From Prevotella sp. (lineage in GTDB: Bacteria > Bacteroidota > Bacteroidia > Bacteroidales > Bacteroidaceae): a DNA stretch of 64,000 bases. Location: assembly GCA_016291595.1 (NCBI GenBank), contig JAEEXN010000007.1, forward strand, positions 1 to 64,000. The letters run 5' to 3'. The notes beneath the pieces were generated by a model. That model ran no database searches. It saw only the letters and a list, made by a program, of their open reading frames with translations, and had not been told where the DNA came from. Position numbers and translations under genes: made by a program. This document shows positions 62,910 to 64,000 of this stretch, in pieces. Position 1 is the first letter of the stretch. Every line of letters starts with the position of its first letter.

Positions 62910-64000
62910 ATGAAATACGGATTTATCAGAGTAGCAGCCGCCATTCCTTCTGTCCGGTTGGCCGATGTAGACTTTAATGTAGAGCAGATAGAGCAGCAGA
63001 TAGCTCAGGCAGAGAAGGAGGGTGTTGAGGTGGTCGTTTTTCCGGAACTCTGTGTAACGGGATACACTTGTCAGGACTTGTTTACCCAGGAAACTCTGCT
63101 CAAGGCTGCCGAGCGCGGAGTGTGCCGGTTGGCCTCTTTTACCCGCGACAAACGCGTAGCTGTAATCGTTGGTGTTCCTGTAGATACAGGGAAGCTCCTT
63201 CTTAATTGTGCTGCAGTGGTGGCCCATGGCGAGCTGGTGAGCCTTGTACCTAAAACATATCTTCCTAATTATGGTGAGTTCTATGAGAAACGGTGGTTCG
63301 CATCGGCACAAGATTTCAATGATGAGGAGTATTTTGAGTATGCAGGCACAGGTATCACGATGACAAAGCTGCCAGTTCTTTTTGAGACCCTCTCTGGTGT
63401 TCGTTTTGGAGTGGAGATATGCGAGGATATATGGGCTCCCGTACCGCCAAGCAATCATCTCGCCCTGGCTGGAGCCGAGTTGGTGTTCAATCTCTCTGCA
63501 AGTGATGAGCTCATCGGAAAGCATGACTACCTGAAGAGTCTTGTTGCCCAGCAGAGCGCACGCACAATCTCCGGTTATGTTTATAGTGGCAGTGGATTTG
63601 GGGAAAGTACTCAAGATGTGGTTTATGGTGGAAATGCTATGATATACGAGAATGGTATACAACTTGCAGAGGCTGAGCGATTCTCACTTCATCCTCAATT
63701 GGCCATCTCTGAGATAGATGTGGACAGGCTTCGTTCTGAGCGTCGTCGCAATACAACATTTGTAAATGCTCAGCGTGGAGAGCAACCCGCTCTGTGCTTC
63801 CATTTATGCGAATATATGGAAGAAGGCCGTGTGTTGACACCAGCTGCTCCCGACGAGTCAGTGATAAGATATCGCCGGATTGATCCAAAACCTTTCATTC
63901 CGAAGGATCAGGATATGCAACACTCATGTCAGGAGATTTTCAATATTCAGGTAGCCGGACTTGCCAAGCGCCTCCATCACATTCATTCTGATAAGGTGGT
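62910..64000 (+). CDS. nadE: Glutamine-dependent NAD+ synthase (5' part)
   Basis: The gene starts at ATG 62910 and runs off the window; 363 residues are visible. The N-terminal nitrilase-type glutaminase domain has the Glu-Lys-Cys triad: FPELCVTGYTCQDLF (Glu), VPKTYLPNYGEFYEKRWF (Lys) and GVEICEDIWAP (Cys). The segment after it (FVNAQRGEQPALCF, then YRRIDPKPFIP) is the usual linker to the ammonia-dependent synthetase domain, which begins with IFNIQVAGLAKRL and is cut off. The enzyme completes NAD from deamido-NAD, ATP and glutamine. Confidence 0.95.
   Translation, partial: MKYGFIRVAAAIPSVRLADVDFNVEQIEQQIAQAEKEGVEVVVFPELCVTGYTCQDLFTQETLLKAAERGVCRLASFTRDKRVAVIVGVPVDTGKLLLNCAAVVAHGELVSLVPKTYLPNYGEFYEKRWFASAQDFNDEEYFEYAGTGITMTKLPVLFETLSGVRFGVEICEDIWAPVPPSNHLALAGAELVFNLSASDELIGKHDYLKSLVAQQSARTISGYVYSGSGFGESTQDVVYGGNAMIYENGIQLAEAERFSLHPQLAISEIDVDRLRSERRRNTTFVNAQRGEQPALCFHLCEYMEEGRVLTPAAPDESVIRYRRIDPKPFIPKDQDMQHSCQEIFNIQVAGLAKRLHHIHSDKV

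Noticed and set aside
62625..63662. 345-codon minus-strand frame at the end of the window
   Set aside because: It lies opposite the real nadE gene, which carries the full Glu-Lys-Cys triad and simply has no stop within the window.

Overview
The window looks like a chromosomal segment of a Bacteroidales bacterium, most likely Prevotella or a close relative. Supporting signs are repeated Bacteroidetes-type promoters (TTTG, 19-20 bp, TAnnTTTG), a Bacteroides aerotolerance (bat) cluster, a GldB-like lipoprotein, a DUF1573 protein, a type IX secretion sorting-type C-terminus, DPP-IV and IorAB peptide/amino-acid catabolism, and a xylose isomerase/xylulokinase pair. No rRNA, tRNA, CRISPR array, prophage or insertion sequence was recognised. 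The content is mostly core metabolism and envelope functions on both strands, and no obvious horizontally acquired island is visible.

Layout. 1-5.2 kb: the end of mazG, a lipocalin-like lipoprotein, ribonuclease Z, a minimal sorting-domain protein, then an L,D-transpeptidase translationally coupled to an ECF sigma factor, followed by a membrane-anchored putative sigma regulator and a Spy/CpxP-like periplasmic protein. 5.3-11.4 kb: DUF1573 (minus), aspS, two small winged-helix proteins around a terminator, then xylB-xylA. 11.4-14.8 kb: the GDP-L-fucose operon manC-gmd-fcl. 14.8-21.5 kb (minus): thrA, a phosphoglycerate-mutase-like proposed homoserine kinase, thrC, then gdhA. 22-29 kb: two DUF4861 proteins of equal length, a GldB-like protein, a TIGR01212 radical SAM protein and DPP-IV. 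29-32.5 kb: iorA-iorB-aminotransferase. 32.6-37.8 kb: kdsB (minus), a MORN-repeat protein, a YhcH/YjgK protein, a glycogen branching enzyme and a small membrane protein. 38-40.5 kb (minus): trmH-like, folK-like and an M64 metallopeptidase. 40.7-44.4 kb: an iron alcohol dehydrogenase, a GH9 glucanase and an AlkZ-related protein. 44.6-47.8 kb: an outer-membrane barrel gene split by one in-frame TAG. 48-50.5 kb: ettA, a 25-residue membrane peptide and a thioredoxin-like protein. 51.4-59.8 kb: moxR-DUF58-membrane protein-batA-batBC-batDE. 59.8-64 kb: a PAP2 phosphatase, queA, a DUF2027/Smr protein and the start of nadE, which runs off the window.

How parts fit together. Extracellular peptides and glucans appear to be cleaved by DPP-IV, the M64 peptidase and GH9. 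The resulting amino acids can enter the aminotransferase, IorAB and glutamate dehydrogenase routes, and sugars enter via xylA/xylB or are stored through glgB. GDP-fucose and CMP-Kdo feed surface glycans.

The least explained structures are non-coding. Three separate intergenic arrays share a degenerate 21-bp tandem repeat family in the same orientation. A dispersed element centred on GAGTTCGAC/TTAATTA occurs three times, and a 10-bp-arm hairpin lies beside one copy. Two gene fusions in the bat operon keep signal-peptide-like sequences at their junctions. These are the best candidates for something undescribed. No complete novel multi-gene system could be established from sequence alone.
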